Shown here one piece after another: positions 1 through 7,838 of a stretch of DNA of 40,738 nucleotides. Both the position numbers and the translations under genes were made by a program. The notes under the pieces were generated by a model that worked only from the letters and a program-made list of their open reading frames with translations, was not told where the DNA came from and did no database searches. Numbering within the stretch: position 1 is the first letter of the stretch; each line of letters opens with the position of its first letter. Origin of the DNA: Clostridia bacterium (GTDB lineage Bacteria; Bacillota; Clostridia; Christensenellales; Borkfalkiaceae); contig JAIDCJ010000025.1 of NCBI GenBank assembly GCA_029055875.1, positions 1 through 40,738 of the forward strand. The letters run 5' to 3'.

Positions 1-22
1 CCCGCGTTCATATGAACGCGGG
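1..22 (-). terminator. Perfect 22-bp palindrome at the left edge, probable terminator stem
   Basis: The first 22 bases are fully self-complementary (CCCGCGTTCAT followed by its reverse complement). They lie 16 nt past the stop of the minus-strand XRE gene, so a transcription terminator is the simplest reading. The T-run that would follow on the minus strand is outside the window, so this cannot be confirmed. Confidence 0.5.
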
Positions 23-38
23 CGCAGTTTATTTATAT

Positions 39-845
39 TTACTTCTTTTTTGCTTTTGCCTTGGGTTTCTTTCTAGGTTTTCCGTTTTTGATGATAGAGT
101 TCAAATTCAATAGCTCGAACCAAAACGAAATCGGCGCAGTAATCAATGCAAGGATAAAACCGAAAACCGTGAGCATAATAAACAGCCCGAAAAACAAAAT
201 CAGCAATATGATATGATCTGAAAACACGGAAACACCAAATCCGCAGAACGTTCGCGTCACGCTGCCCTTCCAGCACAGTTGGCATATAAAGAAGAAAACA
301 AAAAGTTCTCCCAAGCAACTGTATCCGAAATCTGCCCAAGGTATTTCACCCATTGCCGCCATGGCGATTCCGCCCGCAAGGTAAAATCCGCTTAAAGTTC
401 CGCCGACGATAAAGCCCGTACTGCGCTGTCTTTTCGCACGTTTTGCATCGTCCGAGCGTTCTTTTTGTTTTTTGACTTTCGCTTCGTCCGCTACGCTTTT
501 ATTCCACGCAATTCTTCTATCGCGGCAATCCTTGCACATGAGCACGGGATGGGTGATGGCCGCACCGCCCTCATAAACCACTCTTCCGCACTCCGTACAT
601 ACGCCGAGCATTGCAGGTGCGGTTTCCGCCTGTGCCTCCGCTACTTCCCCGTCGCTTTCATCGAAGTAGGTAATGGGCACCCCGAACAGCTTGGAAATTT
701 TGAACATCATATCGAGATCGGGCACGGACTCCCCGCGTTCCCATTTGGAAATGGTCTGGAACGCAACGTTCAACTTTTCACCAAGCTCGGTTTGCGTCAT
801 TCCCTTCGATTTTCTCAGTTCCGTTATTTTCTCTCCGTAATTCAT
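39..845 (-). CDS. XRE-family regulator with zinc ribbon and C-terminal membrane segments
   Basis: A 268-residue protein in three parts. Residues about 5-62 are a Cro/C1-type helix-turn-helix (GMTQTELGEKL, then ISKWERGESVPD), which should bind DNA. Residues about 82-108 hold a CxxC...CxxC pair (CTEC and CKDC), a likely zinc ribbon. The rest, from about residue 143, is hydrophobic with three or four membrane spans and ends in a Lys-rich tail. A DNA-binding domain tethered to the membrane suggests a sensor-regulator, but ligand and targets are unknown. The ATG at 845 has a good ribosome site (AAAGGAGAAGG). The gene has its own promoter and follows clpC in the same direction. Family assignment is firm; the role is inference. 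Confidence 0.85.
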   Translation of the reverse strand: MNYGEKITELRKSKGMTQTELGEKLNVAFQTISKWERGESVPDLDMMFKISKLFGVPITYFDESDGEVAEAQAETAPAMLGVCTECGRVVYEGGAAITHPVLMCKDCRDRRIAWNKSVADEAKVKKQKERSDDAKRAKRQRSTGFIVGGTLSGFYLAGGIAMAAMGEIPWADFGYSCLGELFVFFFICQLCWKGSVTRTFCGFGVSVFSDHIILLILFFGLFIMLTVFGFILALITAPISFWFELLNLNSIIKNGKPRKKPKAKAKKK

Positions 846-874
846 ATCCTTCTCCTTTCAGAAATGATACCTTC

Positions 875-883
875 ATTATATCA
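875..883 (-). promoter_or_regulatory. Extended -10 promoter for the XRE/membrane gene
   Basis: On the minus strand TGATATAAT (TGn plus a perfect TATAAT) lies about 30 nt before the ATG at 845, with a Shine-Dalgarno in between. No clear -35 is visible, which fits an extended -10 promoter. Confidence 0.55.
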
Positions 884-968
884 CTTCATTTTGCGGTTGG
901 GAATGGAAAACAATTCTCCGTTTCGGCGAATTGATTCTACGATTCATTGAATTTCCGTCTTTTTCAAA

Positions 969-997
969 GGTGCGCCCGCCGAAACGGCGGGCGCACC
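969..997 (-). terminator. GC-rich hairpin after clpC
   Basis: A 13-bp perfect stem (GGTGCGCCCGCCG) with an AAA loop sits just past the clpC stop. The T-run on the minus strand is short (TTT), so termination may be incomplete. Confidence 0.6.
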
Positions 998-1003
998 CAA
1001 CTA

Positions 1004-3463
1004 TTATTCTTCCGTAAAGGTCAATCGTCCGTTCTCTTCGTCCACAATCACGTTATGCCCTGTGTTGATATGCCCGAGAAGAATCTCTTCCGAAAGTCTA
1101 TCTTCTACCTGCTTTTGGATCACGCGCTTTAAGGGGCGTGCGCCGAACTCCTCGCTGTAACCGTCCTCAACGAGCTTCATGCGGGCGCGGGAGCTCACCT
1201 TGAGCCCGATTCCCTTGCCCTCTACGCGCTTTGCAAGCCCTTCTAAAATCTTGCCGCAAATCTGAATGGTATCCTCGCGCGAAAGCTTGTGGAAGATAAT
1301 CACGTCGTCTAAACGGTTGAGGAACTCGGGACGGAAATGCGTTTTTAACGCCTCCTCAATTCTCCCCTTCATTTCGTCGAACTCGCTGCCCTCATCGTCA
1401 AACCCGAAGCCGAGCGTGTTCACGCTCTTCACCTCGTGCGCGCCGATATTGGAAGTCATAATAATGAGCGTATTCTTAAACGACACCTCTCTGCCGCGGC
1501 TATCCGTAAGCCGTCCGTCGTCGAGAATCTGCAACAGGATATTGAATACGTCGGGGTGCGCCTTTTCGATTTCGTCGAACAGCACCACCGAATAGGGCTT
1601 TCTGCGAATGCGCTCGGTGAGCTGTCCGCTCTGGTTATCTTCGTAACCGACGTAGCCGGGAGGTGCGCCGATGAGCTTTGCAACGGACGCCTTCTCCATA
1701 TATTCGGACATATCGAGCCGCACCATGAGCCGCTCGTCGCCGAACATACTCTCCGCTAAGGCTTTCGTAAGGTCGGTTTTCCCGACGCCCGTAGGGCCTA
1801 CGAAGATGAACGAACCGATAGGCTTGGTGGGGTCTTTCAGCCCCGCGCGCGCTCTTCTGATTGCCTTGGAAACCGCCGTAACCGCCTCGTCCTGCCCGAC
1901 GATTCTCGCGTGCAGTTCTTCTTCAAGATGCAGGAGCTTTTCGCTCTCCGCCTCGGTGAGCTTTTGTACGGGCACGCCCGTCCAGCTGCTGATAATTTCC
2001 GCAATGTCCTCGGTGCCGATGGAAAGGTGCGTGCTGTTGCGCTTGGTGCGCCATTCTTCCCGCAGCGCGGAAAGCTCTTCCGAGAGCTTTTCAATTTGTT
2101 CCGCAATCGCATCGGCGCGGGAAAATTCTTTCCACTTGCGCGCTTTATCGTAGTCCGTTTGCAGGCGGGTGAGTTTATCTTCCTTTTCCCGAAGCAGTGC
2201 GGGGCCGTTATAGGAATTGAGCCGTGCGCGGGAAGCCGCCTCGTCAATCAAGTCGATTGCCTTATCAGGCAGGAAGCGGTCGGTGATATAGCGGTCGGAA
2301 AGGCTCGCCGCCGCCCGAATTGCGTCCTCGGTAATCACGACGTTGTGGTGCGCTTCGTATTTATCTTTCAGCCCGCGGAGAATAATAATCGTATCCTCTA
2401 CGCTCGGCTGGTCTACGGTAACGGGCGTGAAACGGCGCTCTAACGCCGCGTCCTTTTCAATGTATTTGCGGTATTCTTCAAGCGTGGTTGCGCCCACCGT
2501 TTGAAGCTCGCCGCGCGCAAGCATGGGCTTTAAGATATTGGCGGCGTCTACCTTGCTCTCCGCCGTGCCGCCTGCGCCCACGATCATATGTATTTCGTCG
2601 ATAAAGAGAATAATATTGCGGTTCCGAACGATTTCGTCCACTACCTTTTTGAGCCGTTCCTCAAAGTCGCCGCGGTATCTTGCACCGGCTAAAAGCCCCG
2701 TAAGGTTGAGCGAAAACACGATTTTGCCGCTGAGAAGCTCGGGAACGTTGCCCGCTACGATTTCCTGCGCAAGCCCCTCTATGACCGCGCTCTTTCCTAC
2801 GCCCGGCTCGCCGATAAGCACGGGGTTGTTTTTGGAGCGGCGGGAAAGAATTTGAATGACTTTCTCGATTTCCTCTCTTCTGCCGATGACGGGATCCAGC
2901 TTGCCCTCCCGCGCCTTCTGCGTTAAGTCCTCGCCGTATTCCTTGATTTCGTCGCTGAGCGCCGCAGACTCGCCGCCGTACTCCCGCACCTTATAGGATA
3001 CTTCCGCCGTTTCCTCGTCCTCCTCGTCCTCCATGGGCTCGATGAACTTTTCACAGCGGGCAATAAGCTCTTCGCAGCTGATGCCAAGGCTTTTGAGCAT
3101 ATCCACCGCAAGGCAGTCCTCGGTATTGAGAAGGGAAAGGAGAACGTGCTCGGTATCCGTAAGCGAATTGCGGCTGCTGTTGAGCGCGTATTCGTGGGCA
3201 CGGAATAAAATGTCTTTCACGCGCGGCGTCTGGCCGTGATGGGGAAAATTGTGATTCAGCTTGCGCCGAAACACGTTCTTATAGGCGGAAAGCGAAACGC
3301 CCGCCTCCGAAAGAAGCTTCGCCGCCGTGCTGTCCACAACGCAGAGCATACCTAAGAGCAGATGCTCCGTTCCGATATAGGTGGTATTAAAGAGCTTTGC
3401 CGCCTCCTCGGAAGCGGAAAGCACGTCCTGCAGGGAAGCGGTATAATGATTCGGATAATTCAA
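1004..3463 (-). CDS. clpC: ATP-dependent Clp protease ATP-binding subunit ClpC
   Basis: An 819-residue class I Hsp100 unfoldase that feeds substrates, including arginine-phosphorylated proteins, to ClpP. Visible in order: double Clp_N repeat (about 1-145), an acidic linker, AAA module D1 with Walker A GEPGVGKSA and Walker B ILFIDEIHM, a coiled UVR-type middle domain (about 420-475) that in known ClpC binds the McsB or MecA adaptors, and AAA module D2 with Walker A GPTGVGKTD, VLFDEIEKA and a C-terminal ClpB-type small domain. Length is normal for ClpC. The start is TTG at 3463, chosen because AAAGGAG lies 7 nt upstream and the Clp_N domain begins there. It is 13 nt downstream of mcsB, as the last gene of the operon. 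Confidence 0.97.
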   Translation of the reverse strand: MNYPNHYTASLQDVLSASEEAAKLFNTTYIGTEHLLLGMLCVVDSTAAKLLSEAGVSLSAYKNVFRRKLNHNFPHHGQTPRVKDILFRAHEYALNSSRNSLTDTEHVLLSLLNTEDCLAVDMLKSLGISCEELIARCEKFIEPMEDEEDEETAEVSYKVREYGGESAALSDEIKEYGEDLTQKAREGKLDPVIGRREEIEKVIQILSRRSKNNPVLIGEPGVGKSAVIEGLAQEIVAGNVPELLSGKIVFSLNLTGLLAGARYRGDFEERLKKVVDEIVRNRNIILFIDEIHMIVGAGGTAESKVDAANILKPMLARGELQTVGATTLEEYRKYIEKDAALERRFTPVTVDQPSVEDTIIILRGLKDKYEAHHNVVITEDAIRAAASLSDRYITDRFLPDKAIDLIDEAASRARLNSYNGPALLREKEDKLTRLQTDYDKARKWKEFSRADAIAEQIEKLSEELSALREEWRTKRNSTHLSIGTEDIAEIISSWTGVPVQKLTEAESEKLLHLEEELHARIVGQDEAVTAVSKAIRRARAGLKDPTKPIGSFIFVGPTGVGKTDLTKALAESMFGDERLMVRLDMSEYMEKASVAKLIGAPPGYVGYEDNQSGQLTERIRRKPYSVVLFDEIEKAHPDVFNILLQILDDGRLTDSRGREVSFKNTLIIMTSNIGAHEVKSVNTLGFGFDDEGSEFDEMKGRIEEALKTHFRPEFLNRLDDVIIFHKLSREDTIQICGKILEGLAKRVEGKGIGLKVSSRARMKLVEDGYSEEFGARPLKRVIQKQVEDRLSEEILLGHINTGHNVIVDEENGRLTFTEE

Positions 3464-3476
3464 AGTAAATTCTCCT

Positions 3477-4520
3477 TTACGCCTTTAATTGCATTTTTCT
3501 AAGTTTTATAGAAGCGTATTCGGCGCGGTATTCGTCCTGTTCCTCTTTTGCAAGCGGCGCGCCGTTCAGACGGTTGATGTTGGCGGGGCGCATTTCCACG
3601 AACAAATCGTCGAGTTCGGTAAGGCTCTCGTCCGCCTCCTCCGTTTTGAAATACCCGAGCGCAACGCCCAGCTTCACGTCGGAGATACGCACCGAGAACT
3701 CTTTGAGATCCATTCTGCAAGCGTTGGTGAGCACGCCGTAGGAACGCATGACTTTATCTTTGAGCGCAAGCCCTTCCTCCGCCTTCATGCGGTCGCGCTC
3801 GCGGATCTCGAATTCCACCACGGTGGAAACCGTGCGCCCGACCTTTCTTAAAATATCCCCTTCCGAATCGCCGAGCGTTATTTCGTTGCTGATTTGGAAT
3901 AAATCGCCCTCTGCGCCGCTCCCCTCGCCGAGCGCACCGCGCACGGTAAGTCCCAAGCGGGTTAAATCGGGTGATATGCGCCGCATGAGCCCCCGACGGG
4001 ATAGCGCGGGCAAAAAGAGCATAACCGAAGCGCGGAGCCCCGTTCCAAGGTTGGTGGGACAAGCGGTGAGATAGCCGAACGTATCATCGTAGGCAAAGGG
4101 AATGGATTCGGAAATCGCATCGTCAATGCCCGAAATGCGCTCGTACGCTTTTTCCAAATCGAACCCGCGCATGAAGTACTGCGCACGGATATGGTCTTCC
4201 TCGTTGATCATGACCGACATACTCTCGTCGCGCAAAATGAGTGCGGCGGAAATACGGCGGTTGGAAATCAAATCCCGACTGATAAGATTGCGCTCCATGA
4301 AGAACGCCGCGCGCTCGTCGGAGAGATTTTTCATTTCATAGAGCGCAAACGCGTCAAGCCCTACGAGCTTTGCGGAAACGAGTTGTATAATTTCCTGCGC
4401 CTGCTCCTCGGCGTGCGCATCTCTGAGAAGGCGCGCGGGGAACGGATAGTCCGCAAAGTTCCGCGCCAGGCGAATGCGGGAGGATACGGCGACGCTTTCG
4501 TATTTTTTACTGATACTCAC
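3477..4520 (-). CDS. mcsB: Protein arginine kinase McsB
   Basis: A 347-residue member of the phosphagen (guanido) kinase family that phosphorylates arginine side chains and so marks misfolded proteins and repressors for ClpCP. Family signatures visible: SSRIRLARNFADYPFP near the N-terminus, NEEDHIRAQ around residue 105, CPTNLGTGLRASV around residue 155, and a Gly-rich GALGEGSG loop. Normal length. The start is GTG at 4520, sharing a GTGA overlap with the mcsA stop, so translation is probably coupled. The mcsA-mcsB-clpC order is the conserved Firmicutes arrangement, and McsA normally activates this kinase. Confidence 0.96.
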   Translation of the reverse strand: MSISKKYESVAVSSRIRLARNFADYPFPARLLRDAHAEEQAQEIIQLVSAKLVGLDAFALYEMKNLSDERAAFFMERNLISRDLISNRRISAALILRDESMSVMINEEDHIRAQYFMRGFDLEKAYERISGIDDAISESIPFAYDDTFGYLTACPTNLGTGLRASVMLFLPALSRRGLMRRISPDLTRLGLTVRGALGEGSGAEGDLFQISNEITLGDSEGDILRKVGRTVSTVVEFEIRERDRMKAEEGLALKDKVMRSYGVLTNACRMDLKEFSVRISDVKLGVALGYFKTEEADESLTELDDLFVEMRPANINRLNGAPLAKEEQDEYRAEYASIKLRKMQLKA

Positions 4521-5017
4521 CTCGGCACCTCTCCGCCGTAAAGCTTACGACTGATTTCTTTGAGTTCGAGGCGGTAGCGATCGGCGGCGGCATAGTCCTC
4601 TTCGGCAAGCGCACGCTCCAACTTCTCTTTCGCCTCTTCCTGCTCGCGGACGAGCGCACGCACGGCGTCGTACGTTTCCTCTGCGTCCGTATCGGGAAAC
4701 TTGCCCAAATGCTGAATGTTGCCGTGAATGTATTTCACCGTAGGCGTAAGCTCCTCGCGGAACGCCGTGTAGCAATACGCACAGCCGAGAAGTCCCGAGC
4801 TTCTGAATTCGTCGAGCGTGGTACCGCAGGCGGGGCAGGACTTTTTCGCGCCGACGTTCCCCAAAAAGGAAGTGAAAAAATCGTCCTCGCCCGCATCGGG
4901 ATAGAGCGCTTCGTAGCAGGAAGGACAGAGAAAGAGTTTCAACTCCTTCCCCTCCGATTTCCTCACGTATTCTTTTGCGGGGTTTCGACCGCAGTTTGTG
5001 CATAACGTATGATTCAT
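4517..5017 (-). CDS. mcsA: McsA, zinc-binding activator of McsB with UVR motif
   Basis: A 166-residue protein with two zinc-finger-like Cys pairs near the N-terminus (CTNC and CPSC), a second set (CPACG and CAYC) at about 59-79, and a C-terminal UVR motif (about 126-160, EEAKEKLERALAEEDYAAADRYR) of the kind that contacts ClpC or UvrA-type partners. This is the usual layout of McsA, the activator of McsB. The ATG at 5017 begins one nucleotide after the stop of the upstream membrane-protein gene and lacks a strong ribosome site, so translation is probably coupled. It overlaps mcsB by 4 nt. Confidence 0.93.
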   Translation of the reverse strand: MNHTLCTNCGRNPAKEYVRKSEGKELKLFLCPSCYEALYPDAGEDDFFTSFLGNVGAKKSCPACGTTLDEFRSSGLLGCAYCYTAFREELTPTVKYIHGNIQHLGKFPDTDAEETYDAVRALVREQEEAKEKLERALAEEDYAAADRYRLELKEISRKLYGGEVPR

Positions 5018-5018
5018 T

Positions 5019-6095
5019 TTATTCTACGCACTTCTCGGGGTGATTTTGCCCCAAAAATTCCATGACGCCCTCACGGCTCAGAAAATAAAACGAACCGTAC
5101 GGGCAGGTCACTTTCAAAAATAAATAGCCCTTTTTCTCTTCTTCGGAAATGCTTTCTATTTCCTCCCATTTGAGGAATACGCTATCGTTTTTGTGCTCCT
5201 CTTTCCAATAGATTCCCTCTTCGTAGAAATAGAGCACGCTCTTCTTCTGAATATAGCTCCAAACCGCGCGCCCGCCGATAAACGAACCGAACACGCCGAG
5301 AATAATGCCGACGGTAAGCTGCCAGAACGCAAGCCCAATCCCCAAAGCAAACGCCACGACGCCGAGAATGATTTGCGTGAGGATCCGCTTTCTGCCCGCG
5401 CGGTCGGGGAACACGAACGATTTGAGAAGAGAAAACTTCTTGCCCTTTTCCGATTTTTTCGTATCTTCGCGCCCGCCTATCATCGTGAGCCCGAAATTTT
5501 CAATACAGCGGTACAACCGCTCCTTCGCGTCCGCCTGAATGAGCGCGGGGCCGTCTTCCACGGGTTCGCCCGCTTTTGCAAGATACTTTGCAGGCACTTC
5601 AATAACGACGCTCCACTCTCCCTTTTCGCGGGGCAGGTGGCGGGTGCAGACGGAAAAGAAACGAATTTCTAAGTACGGCACTTTAATTGCTTCGCCCTTA
5701 CCGCTTTCCGCGTGGATTCTCAGCCCGTCCTTTTCAAAGGTCGCAAGCGTACCTTCGCCTACGAAAAAGCTGTTTTCGCTATCGCACCGTTCACGGAAGT
5801 CAAGCTCGGTCTGATAAACGGAATGCGCAATTTTTGAAATCAACACGGTAGCCGCGGCAAAGAGCGCCGCCCCGCCCGCAAACGAGCCCGATAAAATATA
5901 GAGCAGCGTTTCCGTTTCTTTGCTACGCTCGCCGATCTCCGTGAGAACGATACACACGATCGCACCCAAAAGGCAAAGAACGGCAAGCACGCCGAACGCA
6001 AGCGAGCTGATAGAGCCTGCCTTGCGCCGCCTTGCGAACGACGCTTTCTTTTTATACTGTAACTCCCCGTCTGAGGGGACGAAAATTTCTTTCAT
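5019..6095 (-). CDS. Membrane protein with tandem TM-hairpin and YcxB-like soluble domains
   Basis: A 358-residue protein of unknown function. It has two similar halves. In the first, two spans (about 30-85) precede a soluble region (about 100-200). In the second, two spans (about 238-282) precede a soluble C-terminus (about 285-350) with the pattern FYEEGIYWKEE...LKWEEIESI, resembling the YcxB-like C-terminal domain. No catalytic motif is seen. The ATG at 6095 is preceded by CGGAG with 7-nt spacing. It lies 18 nt after an XRE regulator and 1 nt before mcsA, so it should be co-transcribed with mcsA-mcsB-clpC, in the region where ctsR often stands in other Firmicutes. The YcxB likeness is a moderate guess. 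Confidence 0.75.
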   Translation of the reverse strand: MKEIFVPSDGELQYKKKASFARRRKAGSISSLAFGVLAVLCLLGAIVCIVLTEIGERSKETETLLYILSGSFAGGAALFAAATVLISKIAHSVYQTELDFRERCDSENSFFVGEGTLATFEKDGLRIHAESGKGEAIKVPYLEIRFFSVCTRHLPREKGEWSVVIEVPAKYLAKAGEPVEDGPALIQADAKERLYRCIENFGLTMIGGREDTKKSEKGKKFSLLKSFVFPDRAGRKRILTQIILGVVAFALGIGLAFWQLTVGIILGVFGSFIGGRAVWSYIQKKSVLYFYEEGIYWKEEHKNDSVFLKWEEIESISEEEKKGYLFLKVTCPYGSFYFLSREGVMEFLGQNHPEKCVE

Positions 6096-6113
6096 AGAAT
6101 AACTCCGAATAAC

Positions 6114-6734
6114 TCAATGCTTGTGCTTGAAAAAGGGCAGCCGTTTCCACCATACGAAGAAAACGAGTGCAAGCACCTGAAGCGGAATGCCGAGAATGAA
6201 AATAAGCCACATATTTTCCTCTACCCCGCAGACGAAGGTCGTGAGATAGATACACGCAAGCACCGACCAAATGAGCACGGAAACCGAAACGACGCGCACG
6301 GTTTTATACTGCCAGATACAGCTGAACACCAAAACGACGATTGCGGAAGCAGGCACCGCGTAAACGAAGGCGAGCCATAAATAAGGAACCTTCGGTGCGC
6401 CGATTCCGATAAACACGAACGCCGCAACGGCAACCAGCCAACAAAGCCCTACCGAACAGAGCATAATAATCAGCCTGCGCATATTGCGCGTGCTCTTTGG
6501 CACGATTGGCTTTTCCTTGTGCTCGCGCACCAAATCGTCCACCGAAACCTGAAAGAGGTCTGCAAGCTGAACGAGAATACGGATATCGGGCACGCCGTTG
6601 CCCTGTTCCCATTTGGAAACGGACTTATCCGAATAATTGAGTTTTTCCGCAAGCTCCAACTGCGTCATGTTCGCAATACGGCGAAGACGCGTAATATTTT
6701 TTCCGATGGTAACTGCGAGCGTATCTGTTTCCAT
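6114..6734 (-). CDS. XRE-family regulator with C-terminal membrane domain, predicted leaderless
   Basis: A 206-residue protein with an N-terminal Cro/C1-type HTH (about 7-65: MTQLELAEKLNYSDKSVSKW, then VPDIRILVQLADLFQVSVDDLV). After a short basic linker follow four predicted membrane spans (about 90-200). The reading frame runs on upstream to 6974, but I place the start at ATG 6734: the HTH begins there, and a perfect TTGACA-N17-TATAAT promoter ends only 6 nt before this ATG. There is no Shine-Dalgarno, so the transcript is probably leaderless. It heads the apparent operon with the YcxB-like gene and mcsA-mcsB-clpC, where CtsR would be expected, and may be the operon's regulator (inference). 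Confidence 0.87.
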   Translation of the reverse strand: METDTLAVTIGKNITRLRRIANMTQLELAEKLNYSDKSVSKWEQGNGVPDIRILVQLADLFQVSVDDLVREHKEKPIVPKSTRNMRRLIIMLCSVGLCWLVAVAAFVFIGIGAPKVPYLWLAFVYAVPASAIVVLVFSCIWQYKTVRVVSVSVLIWSVLACIYLTTFVCGVEENMWLIFILGIPLQVLALVFFVWWKRLPFFKHKH

Positions 6735-6740
6735 GCCGTC

Positions 6741-6769
6741 ATTATACCCTGTTTCTATATGATTGTCAA
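6741..6769 (-). promoter_or_regulatory. Consensus sigma-A promoter, leaderless start
   Basis: On the minus strand the -35 TTGACA (6764-6769), a 17-nt spacer and the -10 TATAAT (6741-6746) all match consensus. Only 6 nt separate the -10 from the ATG at 6734, so transcription should begin at or next to the A of the start codon. Confidence 0.85.
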
Positions 6770-6773
6770 TAAT

Positions 6774-6810
6774 TCTACTGTGAGTAGAGCGTGAAAATTC
6801 CCACTCTACT
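6774..6810. promoter_or_regulatory. Inverted repeats just upstream of the XRE promoter, possible operator
   Basis: TCTACT-gtg-AGTAGA (6774-6788) lies 4 nt upstream of the -35. A further CTCTACT arm at 6804-6810 can pair with AGTAGAG at 6783-6789. The symmetry and position fit binding by a dimeric XRE protein, possibly autoregulation. No footprint data can be inferred from sequence alone. Confidence 0.4.
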
Positions 6811-6827
6811 GCGCCGCAAAAAGCGAA

Positions 6828-6855
6828 GCCCCGCGTGCCGAGAAGCACGCGGGGC
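6828..6855 (-). terminator. Terminator hairpin after the apt-like gene
   Basis: An 11-bp perfect stem (GCCCCGCGTGC) with a 6-nt loop, followed on the minus strand by TTCGCTTTTT. It separates the phosphoribosyltransferase gene from the XRE/clp operon. Confidence 0.75.
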
Positions 6856-6874
6856 GAATGGAATTTTATAATTA

Positions 6875-7447
6875 TTACAAAATAGGCAGGGTGGTTACGA
6901 ACTTCACGTTCGGCTTGTTGCCGTCTACCTCTTCCCATACGGCAACCACTCTTTCGATTACTTCCGCATTGCACGCGGTAGCTAAGTTTTCAAGCGCGTT
7001 CATGGAAGCGCCCGTCGAATAGAAATCGTCCACGAGAACGACCTGAGCCCCTTCAAGCTTTTCCTTATCGTATTCGGTGATGAACAGCTTATCGTTGACC
7101 GCCTCGGTGGTAATGGAGAACTTCTCGGTCGAAACGCACTTGCCGAAAAATTTCTTCTCGTGCTTGCGTGCGATTACCACCTCTACCTTTTTCCCGCTGC
7201 CGCAGAGCGCATTTGCAACTGCGTACGCAAACGGCACGCCCTTGCTTTCGGCGGTGAAGAGTACCACGCGCAAAGCTTTACCGACGCGGCTATTCTTTGC
7301 AATGAGCTCCGCCATATCTTTGGAGAGCGCGGTGACGAGCTCGTAATCGGACAGCGTATCGAGATACGCAATTTTCATTCCCGAGCCCACTTCGTGCACG
7401 GGCAGCTCCCGCGTGATATTCTTATACTTAAAAGTGTAAGTAGCCAT
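6875..7447 (-). CDS. Adenine phosphoribosyltransferase-like protein
   Basis: A 190-residue type I phosphoribosyltransferase. The PRPP-binding loop VVLVDDFYSTGAS (about 135-147) matches the family signature. TAESKGVPFAYAVANAL (about 70-86) and the following VVIARKHEKKF resemble the base-recognition and RK segments of adenine phosphoribosyltransferase (Apt), which salvages adenine plus PRPP to AMP. Length is close to Apt, but the N-terminus differs, so another purine substrate or a regulatory role is possible. The ATG at 7447 follows a GAGGGAAAGAG ribosome site. It has its own promoter and terminator and so appears to be a single-gene unit. Confidence 0.8.
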   Translation of the reverse strand: MATYTFKYKNITRELPVHEVGSGMKIAYLDTLSDYELVTALSKDMAELIAKNSRVGKALRVVLFTAESKGVPFAYAVANALCGSGKKVEVVIARKHEKKFFGKCVSTEKFSITTEAVNDKLFITEYDKEKLEGAQVVLVDDFYSTGASMNALENLATACNAEVIERVVAVWEEVDGNKPNVKFVTTLPIL

Positions 7448-7474
7448 AACTCTTTCCCTCTTCTGTGTATACTA

Positions 7475-7503
7475 ACAATAGCACAATTTCAAGGGAATGT
7501 CAA
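7475..7503 (-). promoter_or_regulatory. Promoter of the apt-like gene
   Basis: Minus-strand TTGACA (7498-7503), 17-nt spacer, TATTGT (7475-7480). The -35 is perfect and the -10 matches 4 of 6. Confidence 0.6.
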
Positions 7504-7514
7504 GAAAAAGCGAT

Positions 7515-7558
7515 AAGTACAAAGTAGCGGCTGTTTTACAGCCGCTACTTTGTTACTT
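7515..7558. terminator. Long hairpin at the edge of the AT-rich island
   Basis: A roughly 20-bp stem with one bulged base and a 2-nt loop (arms AAGTACAAAGTAGCGGCTGT and its complement). It follows the minus-strand 84-residue gene by a few bases. T-runs on both strands are poor, so it may be a terminator, an mRNA end stabiliser or a boundary element. Confidence 0.5.
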
Positions 7559-7566
7559 ATTAGTTA

Positions 7567-7821
7567 TTAGATTATTGAAATTATTATTTCATCGCCATTT
7601 TTCTGCTTTGTAAAACGGTAATTATTCTTTGCTAACTCCTCTTCAAATAAGTTAGTTATTTCATTTAACTCATATTTATTATAAGCGTAAATTTTAATTC
7701 TGCTTGTTGAACCATCATAATAAATATTTTTACTCCCCGATTTTGTCATTGCCCAATCCCAAGGTGTCAGAGAAAATTCACAAGCAACGGATACAACAAT
7801 GTCATATAAAGTTGTATTCAT
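7567..7821 (-). CDS. Small protein of unknown function
   Basis: An 84-residue protein that I do not recognise. No signal peptide or membrane span is evident. The C-terminal half (KIYAYNKYELNEITNLFEEELAKNNYRFTKQKNG) looks like an alpha/beta fold. The ATG at 7821 has a strong ribosome site (GGGAGG with 8-nt spacing), which supports it being a real gene. It lies 17 nt behind the lipoprotein gene and is probably co-transcribed. The region is clearly more AT-rich than the flanking genes, suggesting acquisition by transfer. Confidence 0.65.
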   Translation of the reverse strand: MNTTLYDIVVSVACEFSLTPWDWAMTKSGSKNIYYDGSTSRIKIYAYNKYELNEITNLFEEELAKNNYRFTKQKNGDEIIISII

Positions 7822-7838
7822 ATAAAAAGCCTCCCAGA

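Noticed and set aside
6735-6874. CtsR box or CIRCE upstream of the clpC operon
   Set aside because: Only the TCTACT/AGTAGA inverted repeat and a terminator were found; neither matches CtsR or HrcA sites.
6735-6974. N-terminal extension of the XRE/membrane protein to 6974
   Set aside because: The extension runs through a consensus promoter and a terminator region and overlaps the phosphoribosyltransferase gene; the HTH begins at 6734.
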